Source: Lachnospiraceae bacterium (lineage in GTDB: Bacteria > Bacillota > Clostridia > Lachnospirales > Lachnospiraceae). Taken from it: a DNA stretch of 64,000 nucleotides. Below, piece after piece: positions 55,466 through 63,690 of this stretch (its first letter is position 1; the number at the start of each line of letters is the position of its first letter). The stretch spans positions 1 to 64,000 of the forward strand of contig WRLH01000012.1 in assembly GCA_009777715.1 (NCBI GenBank). The letters are read 5' to 3'. A program made the translations under genes and the position numbers. The notes under the pieces are model-generated. The model did no database searches, had not been told where the DNA came from, and saw only the letters and a list, made by a program, of their open reading frames with translations.

Positions 55466-56941
55466 TTGAATTGGATCGAACTTCATCAATATCAAGAAAA
55501 TAACCGCCTTGAAGCGAAGGCGGCGGTTGGCGGGTTGCCGCATAGTTTGTGGGAAACCTACTCCGCCTTTGCCAATACATCTGGCGGGTATATTTTGCTG
55601 GGTGTGGATGAGTGTGTTGATAGATCGCTTAGGGCTGTCGCGCTTCCCGACCCGGAGAAGCTGGTGTCGGAGTTTTGGAGTACCATAAACAACCGCCAGA
55701 AGATAAACGTAAATATTCTGACTGACAAAAACGTGAAAATTATCGAAGCTAATGGTCATCGCATTGTGGTGATCGAAATTCCTCGCGCTGACCGCAGGGA
55801 TAAGCCTGTTTATATCGGGTCTGATCCTTTTTCTGGCTCTTACCGGCGCAATGGCGAGGGCGATTATCATTGCACCAAAGATGAAGTTCGCAATATGATG
55901 CGCGACCAGTCTGATATGTCGCAAGACTTACGGGTACTGGAGCAGCTGGATTTAGATTCTTTCGATTATGAGAGCCTCAAACGTTACCGCACGCGATTAC
56001 AAAATATTCGCCCCGACCATGTATGGGAGAATCTTGAACCCGTTCCGTTTCTGCAAAAGCTAGGATGTATTGGACGCAGCGAGGACGGAGCCCTCCACCC
56101 GACCGTAGCCGGAATTTTAATGTTTGGCTTTGAATATGAAATCGTCAAGGAGTTTCCAAGCTATTTTCTGGACTATCAAGAGCATGACAACACGTCCACG
56201 CGCTGGACAGACCGCATTGTGTCCAACCTCGGAGACTGGAGCGGCAACATTTTTGATTTCTATTTCCGCGTCTGTAGCCGCATAACGCAAGAAGCAAAAA
56301 CGCCGTTCAAGCTGGACGGTGTCACCCGTGTTGATGATACACCTGTCCACAAAGCACTGCGTGAGGCTCTTGCCAATGCACTAATCCATGCCAATTATTA
56401 TGACCGGCTTGGCTTGGTCATCCATCGGCGACCGCAACATATCACTATTGCCAATCCCGGCAGTTTCCGGATCAGCATTCATGACGCTCTGGCTGGTGGG
56501 ATTTCCGACCCGCGAAACTATACTTTGTTTAAGCTGTTTAATCTCATCGGCATAGGCGAACGCGCCGGAAGCGGCATCCCCAACATTTACGCCATATGGA
56601 AGAAAGAAGGCTGGGCATCGCCGATTCTTGAAGAGCAATTTAATCCTGACCGCACAGTTTTATCGCTTGCTTTATCGAAAACGAGTGATAAAAAACGAGC
56701 GATAAAAACGAGCGATAAAAAACGAGCGATAAAAATGGTCGAAAAGACCCCAAAAGGGGCAGCGCGGAAACAAGCTATCATTGATTATCTGACTGAATAC
56801 AACGCCGGGAAAGCAAGCATAATATCCGAGCATATCGGCATAAGCCCCGGTCGTGTGCGTGTATATCTGCAAGAGCTTACAAATGAAGGCATTATTGTGG
56901 CCGAAGGCGCAAACCGAAACAAAACCTATCGGTTGAAATAG
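55466..56941 (+). CDS. AlbA_2 (Schlafen-like) ATP-binding-domain regulator
   Basis: A 491-aa protein with an N-terminal AlbA_2 domain (about 10-130; E-A-K-A-A-V-G-G-L-P, A-F-A-N-T-S-G-G-Y-I-L-L-G-V). A RecG-like/HATPase-like middle domain has A-L-R-E-A-L-A-N-A-L-I-H-A-N-Y and G-S-G-I-P-N-I. A winged-helix tail ends it. A K-R-A-I-K-T-S-D repeat lies in the linker. Members are taken to be transcription regulators or nucleic-acid-binding ATPases, sometimes tied to phage defence. It starts at TTG 55466 behind a strong GGAGGTGA. Confidence 0.85.
   Translation: MNWIELHQYQENNRLEAKAAVGGLPHSLWETYSAFANTSGGYILLGVDECVDRSLRAVALPDPEKLVSEFWSTINNRQKINVNILTDKNVKIIEANGHRIVVIEIPRADRRDKPVYIGSDPFSGSYRRNGEGDYHCTKDEVRNMMRDQSDMSQDLRVLEQLDLDSFDYESLKRYRTRLQNIRPDHVWENLEPVPFLQKLGCIGRSEDGALHPTVAGILMFGFEYEIVKEFPSYFLDYQEHDNTSTRWTDRIVSNLGDWSGNIFDFYFRVCSRITQEAKTPFKLDGVTRVDDTPVHKALREALANALIHANYYDRLGLVIHRRPQHITIANPGSFRISIHDALAGGISDPRNYTLFKLFNLIGIGERAGSGIPNIYAIWKKEGWASPILEEQFNPDRTVLSLALSKTSDKKRAIKTSDKKRAIKMVEKTPKGAARKQAIIDYLTEYNAGKASIISEHIGISPGRVRVYLQELTNEGIIVAEGANRNKTYRLK
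56681..56734 (+). repeat. 27-bp tandem duplication in the AlbA_2 gene
   Basis: Two 27-bp units at 56681-56707 and 56708-56734 differ by one base and encode T-S-D-K-K-R-A-I-K twice, a basic linker between the middle domain and the winged helix. Each unit itself contains two related 13-14 bp pieces. Confidence 0.88.
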
Positions 56942-56963
56942 GCAGGGGACTTACACTTGCCAC

Positions 56964-57036
56964 TACACCATCAGGGACTCGAACCCTGGACAAATAGATT
57001 AAGAGTCTACTGCTCTACCAACTGAGCTAATGGTGC
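56964..57036 (-). tRNA. tRNA-Lys (CTT)
   Basis: On the minus strand a complete 73-base cloverleaf: acceptor GCACCAT against ATGGTGT (last pair G-T), D arm GCTC-AGTTGGTA-GAGC, anticodon arm with loop CTCTTAA (anticodon CTT at 57003-57001), T arm CAGGG-TTCGAGT-CCCTG and discriminator A. No CCA is encoded, so CCA must be added after transcription. Confidence 0.96.
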
Positions 57037-57150
57037 GAATTTGCAAAAATTGCTCGAATTTTTCTTGAAAATGCAAATGCAATTATAGTATACTGAATAA
57101 TCAGCAAGAAAGCAAGCGCAAACTTGGTTCGGATTGGAAATGAAAGTGTA

Positions 57151-57921
57151 ATGATTTTTGAAAGCCATGCCCACTATGATGATAAAGCCTTTGATGGCGA
57201 CCGTGACGAATTACTGAAACTAATGCCGGAAAATGGCGTTGGCTATATTCTTAATGCTAGCAGCAGCCTTGAGTCGATTCAGAAAACGCTTGCCCTAATG
57301 GAAAATTTTTCCTTTATTTATGGCGCGTTTGGCATTCACCCTTCTGATACGCAAAATTTAAATGAAGAGAATTTTACATGGCTTAAGGAGCAATTTAAAA
57401 CAGCTGGCAAAGTGGTTGCAGTTGGTGAAATTGGCCTTGATTATTATTGGAATGAACCGGGGCGGGAAATCCAAAAAAAATGGTTTGGCCGCCAATTAGA
57501 TTTGGCCAAAGAAAAAAAATTGCCGGTTATCGTCCATTCCCGCGAGGCAGCAAAAGATACCCTTGATATTTTGCACGATAAGGAAGTTAGCGGGCATGGC
57601 GGGGTAATGCATTGTTTTTCTTATTCAAAAGAAATAGCCAGTAAATGCCTTGAGCTTAATCTTCATATCGGGGTTGGGGGCGTGGTGACTTTCAAAAACG
57701 CCATTAAGCTAAAAGAGGTTGTTTCATATATCCCAATAGAACGAATTTTGCTTGAAACGGACTGCCCTTACCTTGCCCCGGTGCCACATCGGGGGAAACG
57801 CAACACTTCAGCTTATCTTATTCATATTGCAAAAGAAATTGCAGTTATAAAGGGGTTAAGCTATGAAAAAGTAATAGAAAAGACGACAGAGAATGCGCTG
57901 AAATTATTTAAAATTGACTGA
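57151..57921 (+). CDS. TatD-family metal-dependent hydrolase
   Basis: A protein of about 257 aa with the TatD (beta/alpha)8 barrel: metal ligands in E-S-H-A-H-Y-D, V-G-E-I-G-L-D-Y-Y-W, V-H-S-R-E-A, G-V-M-H-C-F and L-E-T-D-C-P-Y. The family has 3'-5' exonuclease/DNase activity. The first metal site reads S-H-A-H rather than the usual T-H-x-H. The frame is open from TTG 57124, but ATG 57151 gives the standard family start and length. Usual neighbour of rsmA, as here. Confidence 0.94.
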   Translation: MIFESHAHYDDKAFDGDRDELLKLMPENGVGYILNASSSLESIQKTLALMENFSFIYGAFGIHPSDTQNLNEENFTWLKEQFKTAGKVVAVGEIGLDYYWNEPGREIQKKWFGRQLDLAKEKKLPVIVHSREAAKDTLDILHDKEVSGHGGVMHCFSYSKEIASKCLELNLHIGVGGVVTFKNAIKLKEVVSYIPIERILLETDCPYLAPVPHRGKRNTSAYLIHIAKEIAVIKGLSYEKVIEKTTENALKLFKID

Positions 57922-57972
57922 CTCGGCCAGTCAACGAGACCCCAATAACCAATGCGACCAACGCAAACTTGG

Positions 57973-58050
57973 TTATTATTTTGCAAAGTTTTGATAAATA
58001 CTTGATTATTATTTTGCAGTAGTTATTGAAAATTATCATTATTATTTTGC
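57973..58050 (+). repeat. Three copies of a 33-bp degenerate tandem repeat
   Basis: TTATTATTTTGC ends at 57984, 58017 and 58050, exactly 33 bases apart, with partly conserved spacers (for example AGTTTTGATAAATACTTG, AGTAGTTATTGAAAATTATC). The array fills most of the gap before rsmA. Confidence 0.75.
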
Positions 58051-58072
58051 GAACTTTATTATAGGAGCCCCC

Positions 58073-58936
58073 ATGCCCGACTTGGCAACCCCCTCGAACA
58101 CCATCAAAATCCTAAACAAGCATAATTTTTCTGTGCAGAAAAAATTTGGCCAAAACTTCCTCATTGACCGCCATATCCTTGAGAAAATTGTCAAAGCAGC
58201 AAAGATAAATAAAGCCGACTGCGTTCTGGAAATCGGCCCCGGCATCGGAACGATGACCCAATACCTTGCCCATCATTCCGGAAAAGTCATTGCGGTTGAA
58301 ATCGACAAAAAATTGATCCCTATTCTCCATGAAACATTAGCCGATTATGACAATGTCATAATTAAAAACCAAGATATTTTAAAAACCGATTTATTAAGTC
58401 TGGTAAATGAAAATAATGACGGGAAACCGATAAAAGTTGTGGCAAATCTTCCTTATTATATTACTACTCCGATTATCATGTTACTTTTTGAACAGCATAT
58501 TCCCCTTGAAAGCATTACAGTCATGGTGCAAAAGGAAGTTGCAGAGCGGATAAAAACCGGGCCGGGGAGCAAAGAATATGGCGCGCTTTCGCTTGCCGTC
58601 CAGTACTATGCCCGGCCGGAAATAATTGCGTCTGTTCCGCCTGCTTGTTTTATTCCCAGGCCAGCGGTGTCAAGTGCCATTCTCCACCTTAAGAAGCATA
58701 AAGAGCCAACCGTTACTGTAAATGATGAGGGCTTCCTGTTTGGGATTATCCGCGCTGCCTTTAACCAGCGCAGGAAAACTTTGGCTAATGCTTTAACGAA
58801 TGCCTCGGATTTATCTTTGGCCCGCTCTCAAGTTACAAATGCTCTTAAGGAAATGGGCTTAATTGAATCGATTCGCGGTGAGGCTCTTTCTTTGATTGAG
58901 TTTGCTCTTCTGGCGGATAAATTAGGTTGCACTTAG
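58073..58936 (+). CDS. rsmA: 16S rRNA dimethyladenosine transferase RsmA
   Basis: A 287-aa SAM-dependent enzyme that dimethylates A1518 and A1519 of 16S rRNA. F-G-Q-N-F-L, the SAM site E-I-G-P-G-I-G-T-M-T and the catalytic N-L-P-Y-Y-I are intact; the C-terminal helical domain has F-N-Q-R-R-K-T-L. Also called KsgA. Preceded by AGGAG and the 33-bp repeat array. Confidence 0.97.
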   Translation: MPDLATPSNTIKILNKHNFSVQKKFGQNFLIDRHILEKIVKAAKINKADCVLEIGPGIGTMTQYLAHHSGKVIAVEIDKKLIPILHETLADYDNVIIKNQDILKTDLLSLVNENNDGKPIKVVANLPYYITTPIIMLLFEQHIPLESITVMVQKEVAERIKTGPGSKEYGALSLAVQYYARPEIIASVPPACFIPRPAVSSAILHLKKHKEPTVTVNDEGFLFGIIRAAFNQRRKTLANALTNASDLSLARSQVTNALKEMGLIESIRGEALSLIEFALLADKLGCT

Positions 58937-58958
58937 AGGATATTTGGGATATGATAAG

Positions 58959-59010
58959 ATTGCGGGTCAAGCCCGCAATGACGTAGTACAAAATGGGTCA
59001 AGCCCGCAAG
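58959..59010. repeat. REP-like hairpin and direct repeat after rsmA
   Basis: ATTGCGGG (58959-58966) pairs with CCCGCAAT (58972-58979). GGGTCAAGCCCGCAA occurs at 58964-58978 and again at 58995-59009. CCGCAATGAC (58973-58982) is the reverse complement of a segment of the repeats after dnaJ. It could also end rsmA transcription. Confidence 0.75.
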
Positions 59011-59032
59011 TTTATAGTCGGAGGGTTATATA

Positions 59033-60160
59033 ATGAAAGCTAATGGCGAAAGAACATTTTCTGCCCCGGGGCGGGTAGAAATCGGCGGAAACCATACTGA
59101 CCACCAGCATGGCAGGGTGCTTGCCTGTGCGGTGAATTTAGAGGCAAAATGTAAGGCAAGGGCTAACGGCACGAGCCTTGTCCACATTGCCGATGAGCGT
59201 TACGGTTCGGAAACCGTTGATTTAAGCGATTTGCAAGTACGCGAAGATGAAAAAGGCACATCGGCCGCGCTTATTCGCGGTGTTGCGGCGTGGTTTAAAG
59301 AAAAAGGCTATGCCTATGGCGGATTTGACGCAACGATAACATCTGATATCCCGGCGGGTTCGGGGCTTTCCAGCTCGGCGGCTTTTGAAGTGCTGATAGG
59401 GAATGTTTTTAAGGGCCTGTTTGGTGCGGCGGCTTCACCGCTTGATATCGCCCTGGCCGGGCAATTTGCCGAAAATGTTTATTTTGGAAAACCTTGCGGC
59501 CTGATGGATCAGGCGGCATCCAGTTTTGGCGGGCTTGTCATGATTGATTTTGCCAATCCTAATGAACCGATAGTGCGAAATATCCCTTTAAGCCTTTCTG
59601 ATTATATGCTATGTGTTGTAGACACAAAAGGAAGCCATGCCGATTTGACTGATGAATATGCGGCCGTTCCTTTAGAAATGAAAAAAATCGCAAACCACTT
59701 TGGCAAAGAATATTTGCGGGAAGTAGAACCGGATATTTTTTATGCTGATATTGCCAATCTGCGCCAGTACGGCGACCGGGCTGTTTTGCGCGGAATGCAC
59801 TTTTTTGGGGAAAATGACCGTGTCTTAAAACAGGCAAAAGCGTTGGAGCAAGGCGAGATTGATGATTTCCTCAAGCTGGTGATTGAATCCGGCCTTTCTT
59901 CGTTTTCGCGGTTGCAAAATATTTATCCGGCGGGCAGCATTAAAGAGCAGGAAATGAACTTGGCCCTTTCCTTAAGCCAAGAAATTCTTTTTGGTAAAGG
60001 GGCGTGGCGTGTCCACGGCGGCGGTTTTGCCGGGACAATTTTAGCTTTTGTCCCCATATCCTTAAAAGAAGTGTACCAAAAGCGGATGTCGGCTGTCTTT
60101 GGCAATGATTGCTGCCATTTTCTTTCTGTCCGCGCTGAAGGAGGAATTGAGTTAAGATAA
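59033..60160 (+). CDS. galK: Galactokinase (GHMP family)
   Basis: A 375-aa GHMP kinase. The N-terminal sugar signature is G-R-V-E-I-G-G-N-H-T-D-H (usual galactokinase G-R-V-N-x-I-G-E-H-T-D-Y, so slightly altered), the ATP loop is P-A-G-S-G-L-S-S-S-A-A, and the third motif is R-V-H-G-G-G-F-A-G-T. Galactose is the likely substrate, but the changed signature leaves room for a related sugar. GGAGGG precedes the ATG. No other gal genes adjoin; glycosyltransferases follow. Confidence 0.87.
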   Translation: MKANGERTFSAPGRVEIGGNHTDHQHGRVLACAVNLEAKCKARANGTSLVHIADERYGSETVDLSDLQVREDEKGTSAALIRGVAAWFKEKGYAYGGFDATITSDIPAGSGLSSSAAFEVLIGNVFKGLFGAAASPLDIALAGQFAENVYFGKPCGLMDQAASSFGGLVMIDFANPNEPIVRNIPLSLSDYMLCVVDTKGSHADLTDEYAAVPLEMKKIANHFGKEYLREVEPDIFYADIANLRQYGDRAVLRGMHFFGENDRVLKQAKALEQGEIDDFLKLVIESGLSSFSRLQNIYPAGSIKEQEMNLALSLSQEILFGKGAWRVHGGGFAGTILAFVPISLKEVYQKRMSAVFGNDCCHFLSVRAEGGIELR

Positions 60161-60164
60161 CCTT

Positions 60165-61349
60165 ATGGAAAAAGTCCTTTTAGATTATACGATCTGCCAA
60201 GCTAATCCCGCTTATCACGGCGGGGCGGAATATGCCGATGCTGTCCATGCGGCATTGCTTGCGGCGGGCTGCGGAAGCAATTTAGGCATCTTTTTTTGGC
60301 GCAACCGCCGCGTAAGCAAAAAAATGATGGAGATGTTTGCTTCTTGCGGAGTAAAGCTCCACCCGATTATTGATATCCGCAATATACCTGCCATCTTAAG
60401 GACATTTGGTTACACAGCCATATTTTCCGCCTTTGCTCAGGCAACGGATTGGCGGAAGATTTGTTTTGCCAAAGATTTAAGGTGCTTGTTTGTCATTCAT
60501 GGTTTGAGGGCGGTTGAGCTGGTTGGGGATGGTTATGTGGCAGGGGTGGATATTAACGAGATGGTTTCAATTGAAAAGGAAAACCACTATAATAAAGTTT
60601 TTGAAAATAACCATGAGAAAACTTTTATTACAGTCTCAGAGCATTCAAAAGCCAGTATTCTTAAGTATTATCCGCACATCAGCCCCGAAAAAATAAAAAT
60701 TTTTTATAGTCCGCTGAAAACTTATAAAATGACCGGGAATGAAACGATAATCACTAATGTTTTGGCGAAATATTCAGTCAAAGAGAATAGCTATGGATTG
60801 CTGGTAAGTGCCGGGGTATGGTACAAGAATGCCCTGCGCGGGATAAAAGCATTTGACAAATTATTCACGGAAAAACATCCGCAAATCCCTGATGATTATA
60901 AGGTTTTGGTCCTTGGTGCAGATGAAATAAGTTCATTGGAAGCAGAGATAATAAATAAAGAGCGGTTCATTTTTTCCGGTTATGTCTTACCAGACGAGCT
61001 GGAGATATTTTATGCCAATGCCCATTTGCTTCTTTATCCGTCCCTTAATGAAGGTTTCGGTTATCCTCCGCTTGAAGCGATGAAATATGGGACGGTTTGC
61101 GCTTGCTCCAATGTGACATCGATTCCGGAAGTATGCCGGGACATGGTCTTATATTTTGACCCGCTCGATACCCAGGAAATTAGTGATAAAGTTTTACAAT
61201 GTTTTGATAAAAGTGTCAGGGAAACATTAATTAACAATATTAAAAAAACACTGCCGCTTGTATTTAATCAGCAACAGCAGGATTTAAATGAGCTGGTAAA
61301 TTTGATCATGAGAAAAGAGGCGGACAATGCAAACAATGAGGCTTATTGA
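60165..61349 (+). CDS. Glycosyltransferase, GT-B fold (GT4-like) 1
   Basis: A 394-aa transferase. The N-terminal part has G-G-A-E-Y-A-D-A-V. The C-terminal donor-binding part has V-S-A-G-V-W-Y-K-N (the usual phosphate-binding region), F-S-G-Y-V, and L-Y-P-S-L-N-E-G-F-G-Y-P-P-L-E-A-M, the E-X7-E motif of GT4. Likely makes a surface polysaccharide or glycolipid. It overlaps the next gene by 23 bases. Confidence 0.88.
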   Translation: MEKVLLDYTICQANPAYHGGAEYADAVHAALLAAGCGSNLGIFFWRNRRVSKKMMEMFASCGVKLHPIIDIRNIPAILRTFGYTAIFSAFAQATDWRKICFAKDLRCLFVIHGLRAVELVGDGYVAGVDINEMVSIEKENHYNKVFENNHEKTFITVSEHSKASILKYYPHISPEKIKIFYSPLKTYKMTGNETIITNVLAKYSVKENSYGLLVSAGVWYKNALRGIKAFDKLFTEKHPQIPDDYKVLVLGADEISSLEAEIINKERFIFSGYVLPDELEIFYANAHLLLYPSLNEGFGYPPLEAMKYGTVCACSNVTSIPEVCRDMVLYFDPLDTQEISDKVLQCFDKSVRETLINNIKKTLPLVFNQQQQDLNELVNLIMRKEADNANNEAY

Positions 61350-61713
61350 TGATTTGTTCCGGATTATGGATTATTGGATGTATTTGCGAAAAAACCAAAA
61401 ATCGGTGGCAGATTTTTTTAAAGACCAAGGCCTTAAGACAATTGCCATTCATGGCATGGGAAGCATGGCTTTGCATTTAATTGATGATTTAAAAGAAAGC
61501 GGAGTAGCAGTAGCTTATATTATTGACAACCAGCGCGGCACTTTTTATCATGAAAAGCCAGTTTTAAAAGAAGATGACGACTTGCCCGCGGTTGACGCGA
61601 TAGTTGTAACCGCAACATTAAGATTCGAGGAAATAAAAAAGGAATTAAGCGGGAAAATTAAAAGCCGATTCATTTCTTTGGACGAAGCAGTATTTTATAA
61701 CTATGTAAGTTAA
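61327..61713 (+). CDS. Small Rossmann-like protein 1
   Basis: A 128-aa soluble protein with a dinucleotide-binding-like start (I-A-I-H-G-M-G-S-M-A at about 38-47), then Y-I-I-D-N-Q and D-A-I-V-V-T-A-T. It looks like the N-terminal domain of PglD-type sugar acetyltransferases or an FkbM/CoA-binding-like Rossmann unit, but stands alone. Overlap with the upstream transferase suggests a joint function. A relative lies at 63196. Confidence 0.78.
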   Translation: MQTMRLIDDLFRIMDYWMYLRKNQKSVADFFKDQGLKTIAIHGMGSMALHLIDDLKESGVAVAYIIDNQRGTFYHEKPVLKEDDDLPAVDAIVVTATLRFEEIKKELSGKIKSRFISLDEAVFYNYVS

Positions 61714-61731
61714 TATCGGCAGTAGAGGGGT

Positions 61732-61841
61732 AAAGTGGAAATTAATTTCCACTTTCCATAAAAAACTAAAGTTTTTTGCAGTTTCACAAGTTCCGCTTGT
61801 GAAAGGAATGGGTTTAGTGTGAAACCATGGGGCTAGCTCCC
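61732..61841 (+). other. Hairpin-rich leader ahead of glycosyltransferase 2
   Basis: A perfect 24-base palindrome (AAAGTGGAAATT and its complement, 61732-61755), a 9-bp hairpin TTTCACAAG/CTTGTGAAA (61782-61804), a GGTTT/AAACC hairpin (61811-61826) and a GGG-GCTAGC-TCCC palindrome (61829-61841), ending just before a GAAAGGCATG leader. No gene is seen here. Candidate structured 5' leader or processing region. Confidence 0.7.
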
Positions 61842-61866
61842 AAACTGAAAGGCATGATTTATTATT

Positions 61867-63126
61867 ATGAAAGTACTATGGATATGCAACATCGTAATTC
61901 CATTTTTTGCCAATGAATTTGGCATAAAAAGCAAGCCCTTTGTTGGCTGGATCAGCTGTTTATTTAATGCCCTCATAAATAAAGGCAATCTCGAATTAGG
62001 GTTTTGTTTTCCGCTTTTTGACCCGGCGCGAATGAAAAATGGCTGCCTTAATAATTATGAATACTATTCTTTCAAGTTTGTTGACGGGGACGATTATGAC
62101 GAAGAGACAGTAACAAGATTTGGCGAAATTCTCCGGAGCTTTGAACCGGATATTGTCCATATTTGGGGGACGGAATATCCCCACTCGAAAGCGGCAATGG
62201 AAGCTTGCGAAAGGCTGAATTTGCTCGCAAGAGTAATAGTGGATATCCAAGGCTTGGTTTCCATTTATTCCAGCCATTATTTAAATGGCATTCCAGACCA
62301 TTATAAAACCCTAAAAAGCGGTGAGTTTAAAACGATTGAAGAATCGCGCGACAGCTTTTTTAGGCGCGGGCTCCTTGAAACATCATTGCTTAAAAAAGCC
62401 CAGAATGCCTTTGGCCGTTCTGACTGGGACCGGGCTTGTGCTGACAGGATAAATAAAACGATTAATTATTATTCTTGCAACAGAATCCTTAGAAGTAGCT
62501 TTTATGAATCAGCCGGAAAGTGGAATATCGCGGAATGCGAGCGGTTTTCGCTTTTTGTCGGCCAGGCTTCATATCCAATCAAGGGTTTTCATTATTTGCT
62601 ATTGGCTTTGCCGGATATATTGGCAAAATATCCGCACACACACGTTTATGTAGCCGGCGAAAATCCAGCGGTAAATACCGCCTGGGGAGTTCCGCCGTAT
62701 GGGATATTTATTAACGACTTGATTAATGAATTGGATTTGGCCAGCGCGATTACTTTTCTGGGAGTCCTTAATGAAGAAGAAATCGTTAAGCAATTTTTAA
62801 AAGCCCATCTTTTTGTTTCGTCTTCGGTCATTGAAAATGCGTCTAATGCGATTAGTGAAGCCGCGATGTTGGGGCTGCCGATTGTTGCGTCTTATACAGG
62901 CGGGATTGGCAATATGCTAGAGGATAAAAAAAGCGCAATGTTTTATCAGTCGGACGCTCCGTATATGCTGGCATACTATGTTAAAATGATCTTCAGTGAT
63001 GATGATTTGGCGATGCGGCTATCAGAGGAAGCCGGGCAAAAAATGGGCATTGAGATGAATGGCGAGTTAGTAGCGGATAAAGTAATAAATGTATATGAAG
63101 AAATAGTTTTAAGGCAAAAGGGGTAG
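61867..63126 (+). CDS. Glycosyltransferase, GT-B fold (GT4-like) 2
   Basis: A 419-aa transferase. Near the N-terminus P-D-I-V-H-I-W-G-T-E-Y and in the C-terminal half S-S-S-V-I-E-N-A-S-N-A-I-S-E-A-A-M-L-G fit GT4; F-V-G-Q-A-S-Y-P-I-K-G is the phosphate-binding loop. Probably part of the same surface-glycan locus as the genes on both sides. Confidence 0.9.
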   Translation: MKVLWICNIVIPFFANEFGIKSKPFVGWISCLFNALINKGNLELGFCFPLFDPARMKNGCLNNYEYYSFKFVDGDDYDEETVTRFGEILRSFEPDIVHIWGTEYPHSKAAMEACERLNLLARVIVDIQGLVSIYSSHYLNGIPDHYKTLKSGEFKTIEESRDSFFRRGLLETSLLKKAQNAFGRSDWDRACADRINKTINYYSCNRILRSSFYESAGKWNIAECERFSLFVGQASYPIKGFHYLLLALPDILAKYPHTHVYVAGENPAVNTAWGVPPYGIFINDLINELDLASAITFLGVLNEEEIVKQFLKAHLFVSSSVIENASNAISEAAMLGLPIVASYTGGIGNMLEDKKSAMFYQSDAPYMLAYYVKMIFSDDDLAMRLSEEAGQKMGIEMNGELVADKVINVYEEIVLRQKG

Positions 63127-63141
63127 GGAAAAATTCTATTC

Positions 63142-63169
63142 AAGAATGTCAATTAAGAATGGCATTCTT
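63142..63169 (+). other. Hairpin ahead of small Rossmann-like protein 2
   Basis: AAGAATG (63142-63148) pairs with CATTCTT (63163-63169), with a 14-base loop, just upstream of a GGAAAGGAGCGTAG leader. Confidence 0.55.
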
Positions 63170-63195
63170 TTGAGGCTTGGAAAGGAGCGTAGATA

Positions 63196-63690
63196 ATGGT
63201 TTATTTTTGGGCTGTGATTTTGGCATTAATATTAATTATCTTAAGCGGCTTTTCGATTTTCCGGCTGGCCAAAAAAGCAATCTTAAGAGAAAGAAACGTG
63301 GCCAAAAAGCACTTAGAAATGTTTCATTTAATGAGCCGCTGGGTTGAGATAAAGCACGATGACCAAGTATTGCTGAAATATTTCAGCAATAAAGGGATAA
63401 AAAAAATTGCCATTTATGGGGCTAGCTTTATTGGCAGCAGGTTATTAACAGAGCTTAAAGAGACACCAATTGAGATAAGTTACTTAATTGACAATAATCC
63501 CAGCCATTTTTATCCGGAACATAAAATCTTAACGGCAAATGACAGCCTGGGTGAAGTGGATGCAGTCATTGTGACCGCGTTTACTTTTTTTGATGAAATA
63601 AAAGCTGGGCTTAAAGAAAAATTAAACTGCCCGATTCTTTCAATCGAGGATATTGTTTATGAAATAGAGGGTGTCCATGATGGAAGATAA
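63196..63690 (+). CDS. Small Rossmann-like protein 2, membrane anchored
   Basis: A 164-aa relative of the protein at 61327: I-A-I-Y-G-A-S-F-I-G-S, Y-L-I-D-N-N and D-A-V-I-V-T-A-F in the same order, but with an added N-terminal membrane helix (about 3-22). It again follows a glycosyltransferase, and overlaps the next one. Function unknown; sugar-nucleotide or cofactor binding is inferred only from the fold. Confidence 0.78.
   Translation: MVYFWAVILALILIILSGFSIFRLAKKAILRERNVAKKHLEMFHLMSRWVEIKHDDQVLLKYFSNKGIKKIAIYGASFIGSRLLTELKETPIEISYLIDNNPSHFYPEHKILTANDSLGEVDAVIVTAFTFFDEIKAGLKEKLNCPILSIEDIVYEIEGVHDGR

Noticed and set aside
56964-57036. tRNA-Lys as an attachment site for the biosynthetic island
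   Set aside because: It is about 27 kb away from the island edge and no duplicated tRNA 3' end was seen there.
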